Below, piece by piece: positions 1-11,815 of a stretch of DNA of 64,000 bases (position 1 is its first letter; each line of letters starts with the position of its first letter). Position numbers and translations under genes: made by a program. Below the pieces are notes generated by a model. The model saw only the letters and a program-made list of their open reading frames with translations. It did no database searches and was not told the DNA's origin. This DNA is from Proteles cristata cristata (Eukaryota; Chordata; Mammalia; Carnivora; Hyaenidae): NCBI GenBank assembly GCA_017311185.1, contig JAESUZ010003164.1, positions 1,178,001-1,242,000 of the forward strand, read 5' to 3'.

Positions 1-40
1 CCCCTCGCCTTTACTTAATGCTGAGGGCCAACTCTAAAGC

Positions 41-351
41 GAAGCTGTTCAATAAAAGTATAATGGGATCACAAATGGAATTCAAAATCTTCTAGAAACC
101 ACATAAAAGAGTGAAAGAAAACAAACAGGTATTATTAGTTTTACTATGTTGTACTGAACCCAATAAATCCAAAATATTGTTTCATCATGTGGTCAGTATA
201 AAAATTATTAGTGAAACTTACTGCATTCTTTTTTACACTTTATGTCTTGAGACTTTTATCTCTAGAGCAGTATTTTAATTTGGACCAGCCACATTTGAAG
301 TACTCAATAGCTACATGTGGCCAGTGGCTACCATATTGGACAGTGTAGCTA
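41..351 (+). mobile_element. hAT-type non-autonomous DNA transposon (MER), near full length
   Basis: The 5' end (agctgttcaata) is roughly the inverse of the 3' end (tattggacagtgtagct), which are the CAGnGCTGTCCAATAGA-type terminal repeats of a common placental hAT-Charlie MER. The interior has the family's AT-rich core and the 'tagccacatttgaagtgctcaatag'-like block before the 3' end. I do not assign the exact MER number. The same family recurs at 33699-34420 and, inverted, at 50605-51170. Confidence 0.75.

Positions 352-399
352 TCGAAGAGCCAACTCAGCCTGCTGGTGTCCAGGAAAAGAATCAGGTTT

Positions 400-505
400 G
401 GGAGCAGGTAGTATCCATAGCCCTTTCTAAGTTTCCTCATTTTACAGATGAAGAAACTGGAATCAAGAAAAGTTGGGTTGCCCAGTATCAAAGCCCCGTC
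501 CCTGT
400..505 (+). repeat. MIR-like SINE fragment
   Basis: Contains 'cctcattttacagatgaag' followed by 'aaactgg', the conserved core of the mammalian-wide MIR. The rest is diverged. Confidence 0.6.

Positions 506-1640
506 CCTCTGGCTTCTGATCTCTTTCTTCATCACCCTGACTCTTCCTTTTTCTGTTCCATGTTGCTGTGACTACTTCAGTGTGTCCCAAATGCTAGGTG
601 GGTGCTCTCAGTTATTTAAGCGAGGAGCCTTAAGACCTTACTCACTAAAGAACATATGGTCCAATCTGGACAAAACTGTTTGGCGGCAGAGTAAATAAAA
701 TTGCCAGGTATATCTAGAACCTTTTTTTTTGGTATGTGCACTGTTGGGAGTAGGAAATTGGAAGATCCTTTGGGACCCAGGGTATGTGACTGAACACTAG
801 TTAGATTGCCCCCTGAAAGGAAAGATCTTCAAGGCACTATGACACACATTTTGCTGTGTGTATGGGGTCTGTTCCTGGAAACAATGGGCTTAAGCTTTCC
901 TTTTTCTTCTTTTCTTTTTGAGAAGTCTGCCCCTGTATGTGCCCATAGTTCTTACCCAGTTATACATAAAGTATGATGGTTTTTGACAACTTAAGGCCAG
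1001 TGTACTCCTAGCGTGTTATTTTCAGAATGTAAGCAAATGTGGAAAGCTTTGGGCCTGGCACAGCGAGTTGGCGAAGGCAGGGGATCTGCTTGCTGTAAGT
1101 CTTTGTTTTCCAATATGACAATGCATGTCGGGTGAACTTTGAGAGTTGGAGGTTATTTTTCTAAACTATTTATCGGCCTGGATGTAGACTGTGTAAGAGT
1201 GCTTTGAAATGAGTTTAAGTTTACTCATGTGACTTAGGTTCAGTGGTTTTAGGGTTAGTGCTAAACTTAACCATTTTTCTATTTGAACCTTAGGACTTTT
1301 CATCTACCTTTACCCACAAAAACACTCCTGATCTTTAGTTTAATTTAAGCATTCGTTATGTTTTCTTCATATTCTGTGAATAAAATAATTATATCCTGCA
1401 AATGCTGATGTATGGCATAATAACTGAGACAATTCATGTCTTGCAGAAATGACTTAAAAGTACAGAGGTATCTGTATTTCCTTTAGCAATCGTCTATTAA
1501 AAATTATCTTTAAACTTAAAAAAATCCACTGTTCTTTTTAGCAATTTTTCCAGTATTTTGCATAGTAATTATAACCAAGGGGAACAGAAATTTAGAGATT
1601 TTTAATGTTTGAGGGAGTCTTTTTGATTATTATTCTGTTT
506..1640. other. 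unique intron sequence, nothing recognised
   Basis: AT-leaning DNA without a recognisable repeat, exon or RNA gene. The open frame at 315-698 overlaps the hAT and MIR relics and has no coding character. Confidence 0.5.

Positions 1641-1742
1641 AAGTTCAAATTTTTAAGTAGAAATATATTACAGTACATTGTGGTAACTCAGAGAAAATAT
1701 AAAAGCACGCTTAATCCTACCACCCACAAATAGATATGTGTT
1641..1742. repeat. old LINE-like repeat, left part (right part 2338-2465)
   Basis: 'cagagaaaatataaaagcac' followed by 'taatcctaccaccca' and, beyond two SINEs and an L1 piece, 'gagatcatgctgtaaattctg' plus 'cttcattccttaacatt' resemble one old LINE-like interspersed element split by later insertions. Family not assigned. Confidence 0.35.

Positions 1743-1763
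1743 TTATGTCATGTTTTTCAAAAG

Positions 1764-1961
1764 TTTATTTATTTATTTATAAATAATACATGCACACGCA
1801 TACACACATAAATGAATGAGTGGGGAAGGGGCAGACAGAGATAGGGAGTCGGAGAGAGAGAGAATCCCTAGCAGAGCCTGATGTGGGACTCAAACTGTGA
1901 GATCATGACCTGAGCCAAAATCAAGTCAGGCGCTTAACCGACTAGGCCTCCCAGGTGTCCC
1764..1961 (-). mobile_element. felid tRNA-Lys SINE
   Basis: Antisense copy: T-rich tail on the left, GA-rich middle, then the tRNA-derived part with 'gatcatgacctgagcc', ending near 'ccaggtgtccc'. The target site duplication starts 'ttatgtca' at 1743 and 1962 and is imperfect. Confidence 0.88.

Positions 1962-1980
1962 TTATGTCATTTTTTAAAAG

Positions 1981-2168
1981 CATTTTATTTATTTATTTAT
2001 TTTTAATTTACATCCAAGTTAGTTAGTGTATGGTGCATAATTGATTTCGGAAGTAGATTCCAGTTTTTCTTCCTCTAGGTGTACACAACCCCCCACCCCC
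2101 ACCCCTAAGCCCGTGCTTATCCCAGCAAGCATCTCCCTTGATGTCCTTTACCCATTTAACCTGTTCTC
1981..2168 (-). mobile_element. L1 3'-end fragment (carnivore type)
   Basis: 'aatttacatccaagttagtt' is the antisense of the carnivore L1 3' UTR next to the tail. A C-rich run (2089-2112) corresponds to the G-rich part of the L1 3' UTR. Truncated, and followed directly by a SINE. Confidence 0.65.

Positions 2169-2337
2169 CCTGGGTGTCTCAGTAGGTTAGGCATCCGACT
2201 CTTTATTTCAGCTCAGGTAATGATCTCATAGTACCCGGGATTGAGCCCCGCGTCAGGCTCTGTGCTGACAGCGTGGAGCCTGCTTGGAATTCTCTCTCTC
2301 CCCCTCTCTCTCTCTCTCAAAATAAATAAAAAAACTT
2169..2337 (+). mobile_element. felid SINE, 5'-trimmed
   Basis: Begins at 'tgggtgtctcag' without the first few head bases, then the B-box region (gattgagccccgcgtcagg), CT-rich middle and 'aaaataaataaaa' tail. 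Shorter than the usual 200-220 bp. Confidence 0.85.

Positions 2338-2465
2338 AAAGCATTTTTGAGATCATGCTGTAAATTCTGTCTTACATCTTGCACTTCATTCCTTAACATT
2401 AAATCTTATGCTATTATAAGCTCTTTGTAAATATAATGCTGAATAGATATGAATCTGTTAAGGAC

Positions 2466-2944
2466 AACAGAAGCTATTTAATTATAGGTGTGTACTTTTT
2501 AATTTGGCATTTCCAACCCGAACTTAGGTTGGAAGTAGTGATGTAGGAAAGGATCGTGTGCCAAATACCTGTTAATATTTTTTAAGTGTTTATTGAATGA
2601 TCCAAATTGCTGCCCTCAAGTAGTATTCCCCATAGTGGCCCTTCCACTATAATGTAGTACTTAAAGAAATGAAATGTACAGAAACCATGGGATTAACCAC
2701 AAAGAAATAAGGAAAACCTGACCTCCTAATTCAGTCAAGCAAGCCTTTTATTTAATAATTCCATGGTCACTTGTATAGGAATAGGTTTGCCTGTGAGAAG
2801 TTGTTAGACTTGACAGGCAGACATACCCTGGGCTCGAATATAGACCTCCATGAAATTGTGATTTCAGTTTCCTGGAGCCATCCAGTGGAAAGATTAATTA
2901 TTTTACATGATTCCACAGATGCAAATAAAGTCCCGTCCTTCCTT
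2466..2944. other. unique intron sequence, nothing recognised
   Basis: AT-leaning DNA with no identifiable repeat. An open frame at 2771-2968 has no recognisable domain and runs into the T-rich tail of the next SINE. Confidence 0.45.

Positions 2945-2960
2945 TTTCCATGCTTTTATT

Positions 2961-3183
2961 TTTTTTAAATATTTTTATTTATTTCTACGAAAGAGAGAGA
3001 GAGAGACAGCGTGAGCAGGGGAGAGTCAGAGAGAGAGAGGGAGATACAGACTGAAACAGGCTCCAGGCTCTGAGCTGGCAGTCAGCACAGAGCCCGATGC
3101 GGGGCTCGAACCCACGAACCGCGGGATCGTGACCTAAGCAAAAGTCAGATGCTTAACCAACTAAGCCACCCAGGCGCCCCCCG
2961..3183 (-). mobile_element. felid SINE, young subfamily
   Basis: Carries the diagnostic 'atttatttctacgaaag' (from tttctaggag), 'gagctggcagtcagcac' and 'gacctaagcaaaagtc'. 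Target duplication 'ttttccatgctttta' near 2945 and 3185. Confidence 0.92.

Positions 3184-3214
3184 TTTTCCATGCTTTTAAA
3201 AAGCCTCTCCTGAC

Positions 3215-3419
3215 AGGGCACCCAGGTGGCTCAGTTGGTTAAGCACCTGACTTCTACTCAAGTCATGATCTCGAGGTTTGTGAGTTCAAGCTCCACACGC
3301 GTGGGCTCTTCACGGTCGGTGCTAAGCCCGCTTCTGATCCTCTGTCTTCCCCTCCATCTGCCCCTCCCCTGCGCCTACTGCCACTGTCTCTCGAAAAAAA
3401 GTAAGTATTTAAAAAAATC
3215..3419 (+). mobile_element. felid SINE
   Basis: Head 'gggcacccaggtggctcagt', B-box region diverged, CT-rich middle, 'aagtatttaaaaaaa' tail. Flanked by 'agcctctcctgac' and 'agtttctcctgac'. Lies 31 bp after the previous SINE, in opposite orientation. Confidence 0.88.

Positions 3420-3431
3420 AAGTTTCTCCTG

Positions 3432-4500
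3432 ACTTAATGTGGCTAAAAATGTCAGAAGCATTTACTCTGTGAAGTTCCCAAAGGTAGGAATATTTAGCCA
3501 CAAAAAAGGAACTAGATTTGTCTTTAAATTTAACAGTGTGTGATGATATAGTTTCTCCATAGAGCCTTTTGGAAGGTTGTGGACCTCATTTAGCCAGACC
3601 CATATAATCTATGATTCTTCACTGCTGTTTACTGGCCAGCAAACCAGTTTTATAGTCTGTTTCACATTATAGGTTTTTGGAGCAGGAACTGTGTTGTTTA
3701 TTTATTCTTATTATAAATAAAAACAATACTGTAAGTTTGTAGTGAATAAGTGCCACCCCAGGAACCCAAACCTTTTTCATTTTCTTGTCATGTGTCCACA
3801 ATCTACTGTTCTTTGTTAAAATGGAATGTAACCTCTCAGAGCTCACTGTTTCTTTAGGGCTTTCACTTTTTTTTTAGCTTTTCTTAACCCTCTCTTCCCC
3901 GCCCCCAACCATCCCAGCCTCTGTCAAATAAAATCTGTATGCCTTTTCTCCTATTGATCTGCCTTTTGTCTGTTTAAGTTGCATGGTCTCGGTATACTGA
4001 GCCCAAGAGGGGAGAGGTTTCCCCTCTCCTTTAAGTGTATGCAAAGGCTGTGAGGTGGGACCATGCTGGGACAGGCTGTCTGAGGAAGTACGTGAACAGT
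4101 TACAAATGTCCAATTATGTACATTATTTATCAAGAACAGTTCACGTTGATGAATCATTTGTAAAAATTAACAGTGTCCCCCATACTGGATTTACTCAGCC
4201 CTGGGGAAGAATGTATATTTCAATCAAAAGGAATTTATAGAAGACATTCTGTATTCTAAACACTTAAAAGAGCTCTTTCGGTATGTAATAATTTCTCTTG
4301 ACCACTGTAATTTAATGATTTTTTAAGACAGGGAAAAATACTGTCTTATAGTTATTTTAGTTTATTACGTGTGTGGTTTTCTTTTGGTCCCAACTAAAAG
4401 AATTTGCATTAGAAACTTGGCAGTCAATCGTGTCATACTGTTGTGATTTATTAGTTCTGAGATAAACACCTGTATTTTTAGCATACGTAAAAATAGATGC
3432..4500. other. unique intron sequence, nothing recognised
   Basis: About 1.1 kb between SINEs. Overlapping short open frames on both strands at 3874-4240 share no recognisable domain and look like chance frames. Confidence 0.5.

Positions 4501-4534
4501 TTCCTTGGCTTTTGCTAGAATAATAATAAGAAGA

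Positions 4535-4635
4535 AATTTATATACCTCTTTCTATGACCCAGGCACTGTGGGAAGTGCTTTTCATGTAATCCTCAACAGC
4601 ATCCTGTGAAGTAGCTACTGGTATCCCCATTTCTT
4535..4635 (+). repeat. MIR, left part (continues 4855-4915)
   Basis: 'aggcactgtgggaagtgctt' and 'taatcctcaacagcatcctg' followed by 'ggtatccccatttc' is the MIR core. It is split by the SINE at 4636-4854. Confidence 0.75.

Positions 4636-4854
4636 TTTTGTCTTGTTTTATTTTAAGTGTGTTTATTTTTGAGAGAGAAGGAGAGAGAGAGTAAGCAGGG
4701 GAGGGGCAGAGAGAGAAGGAGAGAGAATCCCAAGCAGGCTCTGCACTGTCAGCACAGAGCCTGATGTAGGGCTAGAACTTGCAAACTGTAAGACCATGAC
4801 CTGAGCTGAAACCAAGAGTCAGATGCTTAACCGACTGAGCCACCTAAGTGCCCC
4636..4854 (-). mobile_element. felid SINE inserted in a MIR
   Basis: Target duplication 'tggtatccccatttctt' at 4619-4635 and 4855-4871 is perfect over 17 bp. 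Older subfamily type (gaccatgacctgagctgaaa). Confidence 0.93.

Positions 4855-4915
4855 TGGTATCCCCATTTCTTGTATCAGTTATCAGCTGAGAGGGAACTCA
4901 CCAACCAGATTTGAA
4855..4915 (+). repeat. MIR, right part
   Basis: Resumes after the SINE with the repeated target, then 'accagatttgaactttgtct', the MIR 3' region. Confidence 0.55.

Positions 4916-4936
4916 CTTTGTCTTCACTCTCTGTCC

Positions 4937-5138
4937 TCTTTATTTTTAATGTTTATTTATTTATTGGGGCCGACGGGGGGAGTGGAGAGTTGAGTAGGGG
5001 TAGAGAGAGAGAATCCCAAGGAGGTTCCATGCTGTCAGTGCAGAGTCAGACACGGCTCTATCTCACAAAACATGTGAGATCATGACCTGAGCTGAAATCA
5101 GGAGTCAAGCTCAACAGACGGAACCACCCACGCACCCC
4937..5138 (-). mobile_element. felid SINE, diverged
   Basis: GA-rich middle, 'gtgagatcatgacctgagct', head end 'cccacgcacccc'. 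Flanks 'ttcactctctg' and 'ttcactgtctg' are the target copies. Confidence 0.85.

Positions 5139-5149
5139 TTCACTGTCTG

Positions 5150-5860
5150 CTTAACCACTTCCGTCTCCTGCCTCTAGCAAAGTAGAATGATGGGTGGAGT
5201 TCAGCCAGCCTTTCCTCTTGGACCAGGCTGTTAGCTCCTTGAGGAAGCGAGCCATTACAGCCACTGCCTGATAAGGAAGAAGGTCAGACCTGTTCTGCCT
5301 TCAGTTCTGCTGCATCCCTCCCCCCATGAACTTCTGAGCACCAGTGTCTCCACGTGATGTCTTTCCCCTCCTCTGCAACCACGCCCATTCCTTCCCTTTC
5401 TCTCACCCCTATAGAATAATCCAGACTGTAGATGTTGGAGTCATTTGGAGTTTGCATCTGAGTTCACAGCATCTTCAGTTACTAACTAGAGTTAGAACCA
5501 CAGGAAAATGGCTTCACTTCCCTTGACCTAAATGACCACATCTACAGAGTATCTGTAAATAGGTTGGTCAGGAGAAAAATTGAACTAAGTATAAGAAAGT
5601 CCAGAGCCTGGAAAATAGTGGGCTCTGAATAAACAATGGCTCTGATTTTTCACTTCAAGCCTCTTTGTAACATCTCTTCTTGGACCCTTCAAAACCGTGC
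5701 TTGATGTTCAAGTCAGCTAGACTCTACTCCGGGAACATGCAAAGGCTGGGGGGGAGGTCCCGTTGCCTCGGCACTGCACCCCCGCTCTCAAACAGCTGGA
5801 AGGCAGTAGCATCTCCACGTTTCATTGATAACGTTTCTGATGTCTGAAAATAGGCATGAC
5150..5860. other. intron sequence with weak L2-like traces
   Basis: 'ggctgttagctccttgagg' (5227-5245) and 'cagagcctggaaaatagtgg' with 'tctgaataaa' (5602-5632) resemble the 3' part of LINE2. The rest is unique. Confidence 0.4.

Positions 5861-5877
5861 ATGTAAAATTTTGCATA

Positions 5878-6089
5878 GTGACGCCTGGTGGCTCAGTCTG
5901 TTGAGCCACTTGATTTCTGCTCAAGTCATGATCTCACAGTTCATGGGTTCGAGCCCCACATCGGGCTCTGTGCTGATAGCACAGAACCTGCTTGGGATTC
6001 TCTGTCTCCCTGTCTGTCTCTGCCCCTCTCTCTCTCTAGTTCTCTTTCTCGCTCATAAATAAATAAATAAATAAACATTTAAAATAAAT
5878..6089 (+). 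mobile_element. felid SINE
   Basis: Head 'gacgcctggtggctcagtc', 'ttcgagccccacatcgggct', CT-rich middle, (aaat)n tail at 6054-6075. Target copies atgtaaaattttgcata (5861-5877) and a diverged one at 6090-6106. Confidence 0.92.

Positions 6090-6109
6090 ATATAAAATTC
6101 TACATAAAC

Positions 6110-6490
6110 TTAGGGTTTGAAAGGTCTGCGAACCCAGAAGAAAAAAACTACTTGGGAAGGAATCTGAAGAATGCTTGTCCAGGACGCAGCTCTGTTGCCT
6201 GCCCCTTTCCTGCCCCTCCCCCTTCTGCCTCTTGGCATTTTCAGCAGTGACCCCGCACAAGTGACAGCCTTGGCTACTTAGACCAGCCGGAGACAGCCAC
6301 CAAATTCCTGACTGCTATCTTTCAAAGATCTCTGCTAACTCCTTTGAAAACAAAGAGATTGTTTACCACATATCACAGGGGACTGGAAAGATCCTTCTGG
6401 AGGGACCTGCTGCTAAGCACTTGACAGAAGATTCCTGAAATGGTAGTAGGCAGGACTTAGGGACCTGCTCGTGTGTAGCATTGACTATGT
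6110..6490. other. unique intron sequence, nothing recognised
   Basis: No repeat or exon recognised. Confidence 0.45.

Positions 6491-6509
6491 ATTAGAAATG
6501 TGCATTTCT

Positions 6510-6725
6510 TTTTTTTTTTTTTTTTTTTTTTTTTGATGGCAGGAAACTTTGGTTATTTATTTTTAAGTTTTTTTTTTTTTTGAGAGAGCAAGCAGGCATG
6601 AGCAGGGGTGGGCCAGAGAGAGAGAGGGAGGGAGAATCCTGAGTAGACTCTGTATCATCAGTGCAGAGCCCCAAGCATTTGATCAAGAGTAGGACGCTTA
6701 ACCTGTTGAGCCACCCAGGTGCCCC
6510..6725 (-). mobile_element. felid SINE with internal deletion and long T run
   Basis: T run of about 26 at 6509-6534, GA-rich middle, head 'gagccacccaggtgcccc'. The segment that should hold the B-box region (gaaccgtgagatcatgacctga) is missing. Target copies tagaaatgtgcatttct (6493-6509) and tagaaaggtgcatttct (6726-6742). 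Confidence 0.88.

Positions 6726-6744
6726 TAGAAAGGTGCATTTCTAA

Positions 6745-7320
6745 TTACATGTTCCCTGTATTTTTGTACTCCCCTCATTAGGACATAAGACTCAGGAGAA
6801 AATCACCATGTACCTTCGGTGGTTTCAGGTGACTCTTAAATTTCATTAATTCACAAAAGGCGATTTCAGTGTAGCAGTCTGTTTGTTGGTTTGGGTAGAT
6901 TTTATTTTAGGGGGCGGTCTTACTCTGGAGTGGGGCAAGGATTGGGTTTTTCAAGACAAACCCAGGATACTGGTGAGGGTTTTTGATGTTTTGATTCTAG
7001 AAGGATGCACTCCTTCCCCCAACCCCCTATTTCTTCCTTCTGTCCAGGCATGTGTGAGGCCCTATCAGGTGTTAGTCTATGTGATCCTGTTACACCCACA
7101 TCCTGTAGCAGCATCCAAGTGCTTTGAGGCCGACTTAATCTGGATTAATTTAACAGTTGCTCTGAAAGCAGATGCTCTCGGCTGCCGATCTCTAATAAAT
7201 TAATCAAGCCATATAAAAGATGGTTTTCCCCTTTAAGAAGTCGCAACTTCCTACATGAACCTATAGACCGATGAAGGGAAACTAAAATGCTTCTCTCTAA
7301 AATTAGTGTATTATATTTAA
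6745..7320. other. unique intron sequence, nothing recognised
   Basis: A 106-codon open frame at 6883-7203 has no recognisable domain and no splice context, so I read it as a chance frame. Confidence 0.45.

Positions 7321-7334
7321 AACCCTTTGCCTGA

Positions 7335-7580
7335 GGGGCGCCTGGGTGGCTTAGTCGGTTGAGCGTCCGACTTTCGTTTGGGTCATGATCTCGCGGTTCG
7401 TGGGTTCTAGCCCCGTGTCGGGCTCTGTGCTGACTGCCAGCTCAGAGCCTGGAGCCAATTTCAGAGTCTGTGACTCCCTCTCTCTCTGACCCTCCCCTGC
7501 TCACGCTGTCTCTCTCTCTCTCCTAGAAATAAATAAAAATACTAAAAAAAAAAAAAAAAGATTAAAAAAAAAAAAAAAAC
7335..7580 (+). mobile_element. felid SINE, young subfamily
   Basis: 'gcttagtcggttgagcgtcc', 'ctgactgccagctcagagcc' and 'cctagaaataaataaa' are the young-subfamily marks. 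It has a long A tail with two A runs. Target copies are aaccctttgcctga (7321-7334) and aaacctttgcctga (7581-7594). Confidence 0.94.

Positions 7581-7594
7581 AAACCTTTGCCTGA

Positions 7595-8305
7595 GCCTGG
7601 TTATGACATGCTTCTTTATTAAATTTCTAGTCAGGTGCTTCTTCATAAAAATAAAGCTTATATAAATGGTAGCGCACAAATGTTACACTAGTCTGTTTTG
7701 GCAGTTTGACCTTTCACAGTAGCCAAATAAATATTTTTTTTTTACACCGAGAAGAGAATTATTTAACATTTGTGCACTAGCAGCGTGTCGAGTGAATTCA
7801 GAGCCTGAATGTAATAGATGAGGCTCCAGATGGAAAGTACACTGATGGAAAAAGAGAAGACCAGGCTATACTGTGTTAGGGAGGTAGCTGTCTAGGGAAG
7901 GATGTTTATAACAGACATTCAGGAAAATGGACACAATTAAGAAGTCATATGGGAAAATCATTAGGGTAAGAATCGGCAGAAAAATCTAAGAAACGTAAAA
8001 ATGTAGAAATCAGAACTGCATAGCTAGTGCAAAGACAAGTTGGTGGAACAAAATGGAAGTGTAGAAATAAGCTTGTGTGAATATTGCCTTCATACGTAAT
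8101 TGGTACAGGATATGAAATTAGCATAGGATAAGGGTGGTATTCCACACCGGAAGGGTAAAGGATAGATTATTCAGTTAAGTCGCATTGTGATATCTGTCCA
8201 CAGAAAGAAGCTAGGTGATTTTAATATTTACCAGTCTGTAACAAAGGGCACATTTCTTTATTCCACTAAGTGCTCTTGCAAATCGATTAGAAAGACTAAG
8301 TACGA
7595..8305. other. unique intron sequence, nothing recognised
   Basis: AT-rich, no repeat recognised. Confidence 0.45.

Positions 8306-8319
8306 GTATCCTAAGGGAA

Positions 8320-8560
8320 AATGACTGAAACATTTTAAAAACCTTTATTATGAAAAAGATGAAAACATTTACAAAAGAGAGTAGCATGATGAATCCCCCA
8401 ATACCTGTCACCCAGCCTCAGAAATTATAAACTTATCCCCAACCTTATTACCTATTATTATCTTCTTTTAGGTAAATGTCTCCCCCACTTTTCCCCACTG
8501 GGTTCTTTTGAAACAAATTCATTCATGTCATTTTACCCGTCATAATTCACTGTGATATCA
8320..8560. repeat. old L1 3'-region-like fragment
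   Basis: 'acctgtcacccagcctcaga' and 'ttgaaacaaattcattcatg' match a common old LINE1 3' UTR block. The same block occurs at 15090-15520 and 60440-60550. Confidence 0.5.

Positions 8561-8639
8561 TATAATCAATTCTGAGAGAATTAAAAGGAAGTAAACAAGG
8601 GGAAATTACTTAATAGATAGTAGTCAGGAAAAATACACA

Positions 8640-9205
8640 TAGCCAAATAAATCTGTGAAATTATGCTCAATTTCGTTAGTAATCTGGGAAAGGCAGATTA
8701 AAAATGAGCTAACAATTTTTAGCCATCTGATTGGCAGAGACTGAAAAGCCTTGCCAGAGTTAGCAAGAATGTGAAGAAACACATTTTCTTCTACTTTCAA
8801 TGGTACAGAAATCTTTAAGAGCAGTTATTCAAAACTTTACGTGCATACCCCTCAACTTAGCAATTCTGAGAGTTAGGAGACATGTACATTGTATGAGTGA
8901 GCACAGAAGAGGGGTCAATTGGTCCATTGATTGTATCAGTTAAACAAGTGTATCTTTTACTATTGCATCAAACTTGGATTTGAATTCCGTCATACATTTA
9001 AAATAGTGTTAAGTGGAAAAAGGAATTTGCAGAGAGCAAGCATAATAAATGCTGAGGAAAATTATATATAAAACAAAACTTATGTGCATTGGACACATCT
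9101 GGACAAGTGGGAATATTCACATCTATACTGAGAGATAGTGGCTGCATAGAACATCTCTGAAAGCGTCCAGTAAATCTAGCAAAATTTGCCCCTGGATACA
9201 GAGAC
8640..9205 (+). repeat. old L1 / HAL1-like fragment
   Basis: 'tgctcaatttcgttagtaat' and 'gggaaaggcagattaaaa', then a 'gattggcagagactgaaaag' block and 'aagaatgtgaagaaac', follow the order of the L1 region near the end of ORF2. Heavily mutated, not coding. Confidence 0.55.

Positions 9206-9281
9206 ATTGGAATGGAGGAGAGAGTAGGACATATTATGCCGTCACCTTCTGTATTTTTAAATCTTTGTCACTGTAAGCGGA

Positions 9282-9412
9282 CACTTTATTTTTTTAATAT
9301 TTGTTTATTTTTGAGAGAGAGAGAGAGAGAGAGCGTGTGCACCCGTGAGCAGGAGTGGGTCAGGGGTCAGGATCTGAAGCAGACTCTGTACTGACAGCAG
9401 ACAGCCTGATGC
9282..9412 (-). mobile_element. felid SINE, truncated
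   Basis: Tail, GA-rich middle and 'gaagcagactctgtactgac' only. The tRNA-derived head is missing and the sequence breaks off near 'cagcctgatgccag'. Confidence 0.75.

Positions 9413-10060
9413 CAGAAAACCTGTATTTTGATGCGACACATAGACTCTTTCCTATATATCACCAGCTATGGAATTCTGATCAATTGAATAGAAATGTTCT
9501 CTCTACCACTGAATGGCATATTGGAATTTGTTGTATTTCCTGCATTTTAACCCAGAAAGTTACTGAAAAGAATGGCCTGTGATAGAATACGTGTTTTTAA
9601 ATCTTACTTTATATTTTCCTAATAAATGGAAATTATAACTGCCTTTTTAATTAAAGCTTGAATGTAGAACCTCTAAGTTATTAACAGCTGTTTTAATGAC
9701 TATTTGGGTACGGGAGATTATAATAAAAAGTACATCGCTTAGGTCGAAAAATAATCTGTGTAATATCATGCAAAATTAAAACAGTAAATTGAGAGTGTAC
9801 CAGGGGATAATGTAAACTCAGTACGGTATATGAAACACATTCTTTCCCTCATAACAAAGGCAGGGCAAGTACTAACTCAGAATGAAATAGGAACCAAATT
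9901 AGGTTTAGTGAGTCTGCATAACTTGCCCCCAATCAAAGTAAACAACAGAGCTGAGGTTGGATGTCGGGCTCCTGTCATTTAATGTAGAAGTGACTTGACC
10001 ACAGTACCTCTCTGTAGTATAAAGTAGAAAGGGACAATAGCCCAAAAAGGTTTGATTTTC
9413..10060. other. intron sequence with a possible MIR 3' piece
   Basis: 9920-9985 (acttgcccccaatcaaagta, then 'acagagctgaggttggatg') resembles the MIR 3' region. The rest is not recognised. Confidence 0.4.

Positions 10061-10077
10061 AAAAGTACATTATTTTT

Positions 10078-10285
10078 TTTTTTAATGTTTTATTTATTTC
10101 TAGGAGAGAGAGACAGCGTGAGCAGGGGAGGGTCAGAGAGAGAGGGAGTCACAGGCTGAAACAGGCTCCAGGCTCTGAGCTGGCAGTCAGCACGGAGCCC
10201 GACGCGGGGCCTGAACCCACGAACCGCGAGATCATGACCTAAGCGAAAGTCGGACGCTTAACCGACTAGGCCACACAGACACCCC
10078..10285 (-). mobile_element. 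felid SINE, young subfamily
   Basis: 'tttatttctaggagagagag', 'gagctggcagtcagcacg' and 'cgagatcatgacctaagcga' are diagnostic. Perfect 17-bp target copies aaaagtacattattttt at 10061-10077 and 10286-10302. Confidence 0.95.

Positions 10286-10302
10286 AAAAGTACATTATTT
10301 TT

Positions 10303-11685
10303 GAAGACATCTTTGTTACTTACCTTTCAAAATTTTTTTGGCTTAACTGTGAAATATTTAACGTTAAACTTTTTTTTTCTATCTTAAAATTGATTTTCAC
10401 TGTTCACTTGATGGATAAAAACTAGATCAGAACCTATTCCCTTTCCACAGTGGCTATAAAAGTTGGAGGTTATGGCAAGTAAATTAATATTGGATTTTTC
10501 TAAAATTGTCTTTGACTTTGAGCAAAAGATTTTTAAATTTCTGATCAACTTCAGTGATTTGTTTTTATTTTAAATTAACCTCTTTTTATATAAATACAGT
10601 ATTGATTCTTTCACCGTAAGTTTTACCGATTACTGAACTTCAGGTAGGATCTATTTTTACTCATTTTCTTAAGTGATACAGAGTGACAGTATCTTCATTT
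10701 TGCGTCGGGGAACCTCTAAAAACATTGAAATGGTTCTGCAGAAAAGTGAGCGTGAAGCATGGTGAAAACGAGCACATGATACATCCAATTAGAGAAGTGT
10801 TCACTGCAGCAAACCAGCCACAACTTTAGCAGAGCCCACGGGGAGCGTTCAGGCTGGAGAAGTCTGGTGGTGAAGCTTCGTAAATTTCCCTAGGTCCTCA
10901 ACATGCACCCCCTTGGTGGCCAAGGTAGTTCACCTGTTCACAGTGCATCCTGCCAGTTTTGAAAGAAGCCCCAGTTGGTATTTATCAAGCCACAAGCACA
11001 CATGTGCCCCAAGTCAGAGGCCTTCCTCAGAACCAGCAAAAACAGCTCATTGCCTTTCTGAATTCTGGAACACTTTATTTCTGAAACTCTTCATGTAATA
11101 ACTGTTCATAGTATTTTTTAAAAACTCCTCTTACTCTTAAGAAGATTAAAAGAAATAATACAGCCTGGAGGACAGTAGTGTACAGACACAGTGCACGCAC
11201 AGTAAACATTTATTATTGTTACTACTTGCTGTAAGCCAGCATTGGTGATTGGCTCGTAACATTTGCCAGCCATTTGTAGTGGCTCTGCCCCTTTACACAC
11301 CCATGTTGATATGTGACAGTGTGTAACCTTAGCCCTCTGCCTTGTTCCCCAAAGTGAAAGAATTCAATCAGCCACAGCCCTGCCTATACATATTGTCAGT
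11401 AGAAAATTACAAGCAGTCTATTATCTTTCCTTTGGTTTTGTTACTTTCTTTCCTCTTGTAATGTGGCTGTGCCCAAAATGTAGGCAAAATTCGGAAATTA
11501 TAAAACATACTGCCAGGCTATTCATAAAACATTAAGTAACATGCAGTTTGATTTATGGTTTTTGCAAACTTCTGAAGCCTATAGTAGACACATGGCATGT
11601 AACTTTCTGAAAATTTTAATGAGACTCTTTGTGTTGGTATTTGCAACTTCAGATTTACATGTCACCATTAGCCATCCCTATTGTT
10303..11685. other. unique intron sequence, nothing recognised
   Basis: 1.4 kb without identifiable repeats. Short frames at 10913-11300 have no domain. Confidence 0.45.

Positions 11686-11689
11686 GCTT

Positions 11690-11815
11690 GTTAAGCAATT
11701 TTCATTTAATTCTTATAGTGTTTCGTGAGGTAGGTACAGTTTTGCCCCTGATTTACAGAAGAGGATTCCAAATCACGGTCTTTTGTCCATGATCATAGTT
11801 AGGGTTAGAATTAGA
11690..11815 (+). 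repeat. MIR fragment
   Basis: 'ttcatttaattcttatagtg', 'gtgaggtaggtacagttttg' and 'tgatttacagaagagga' follow the MIR core in order. Confidence 0.7.
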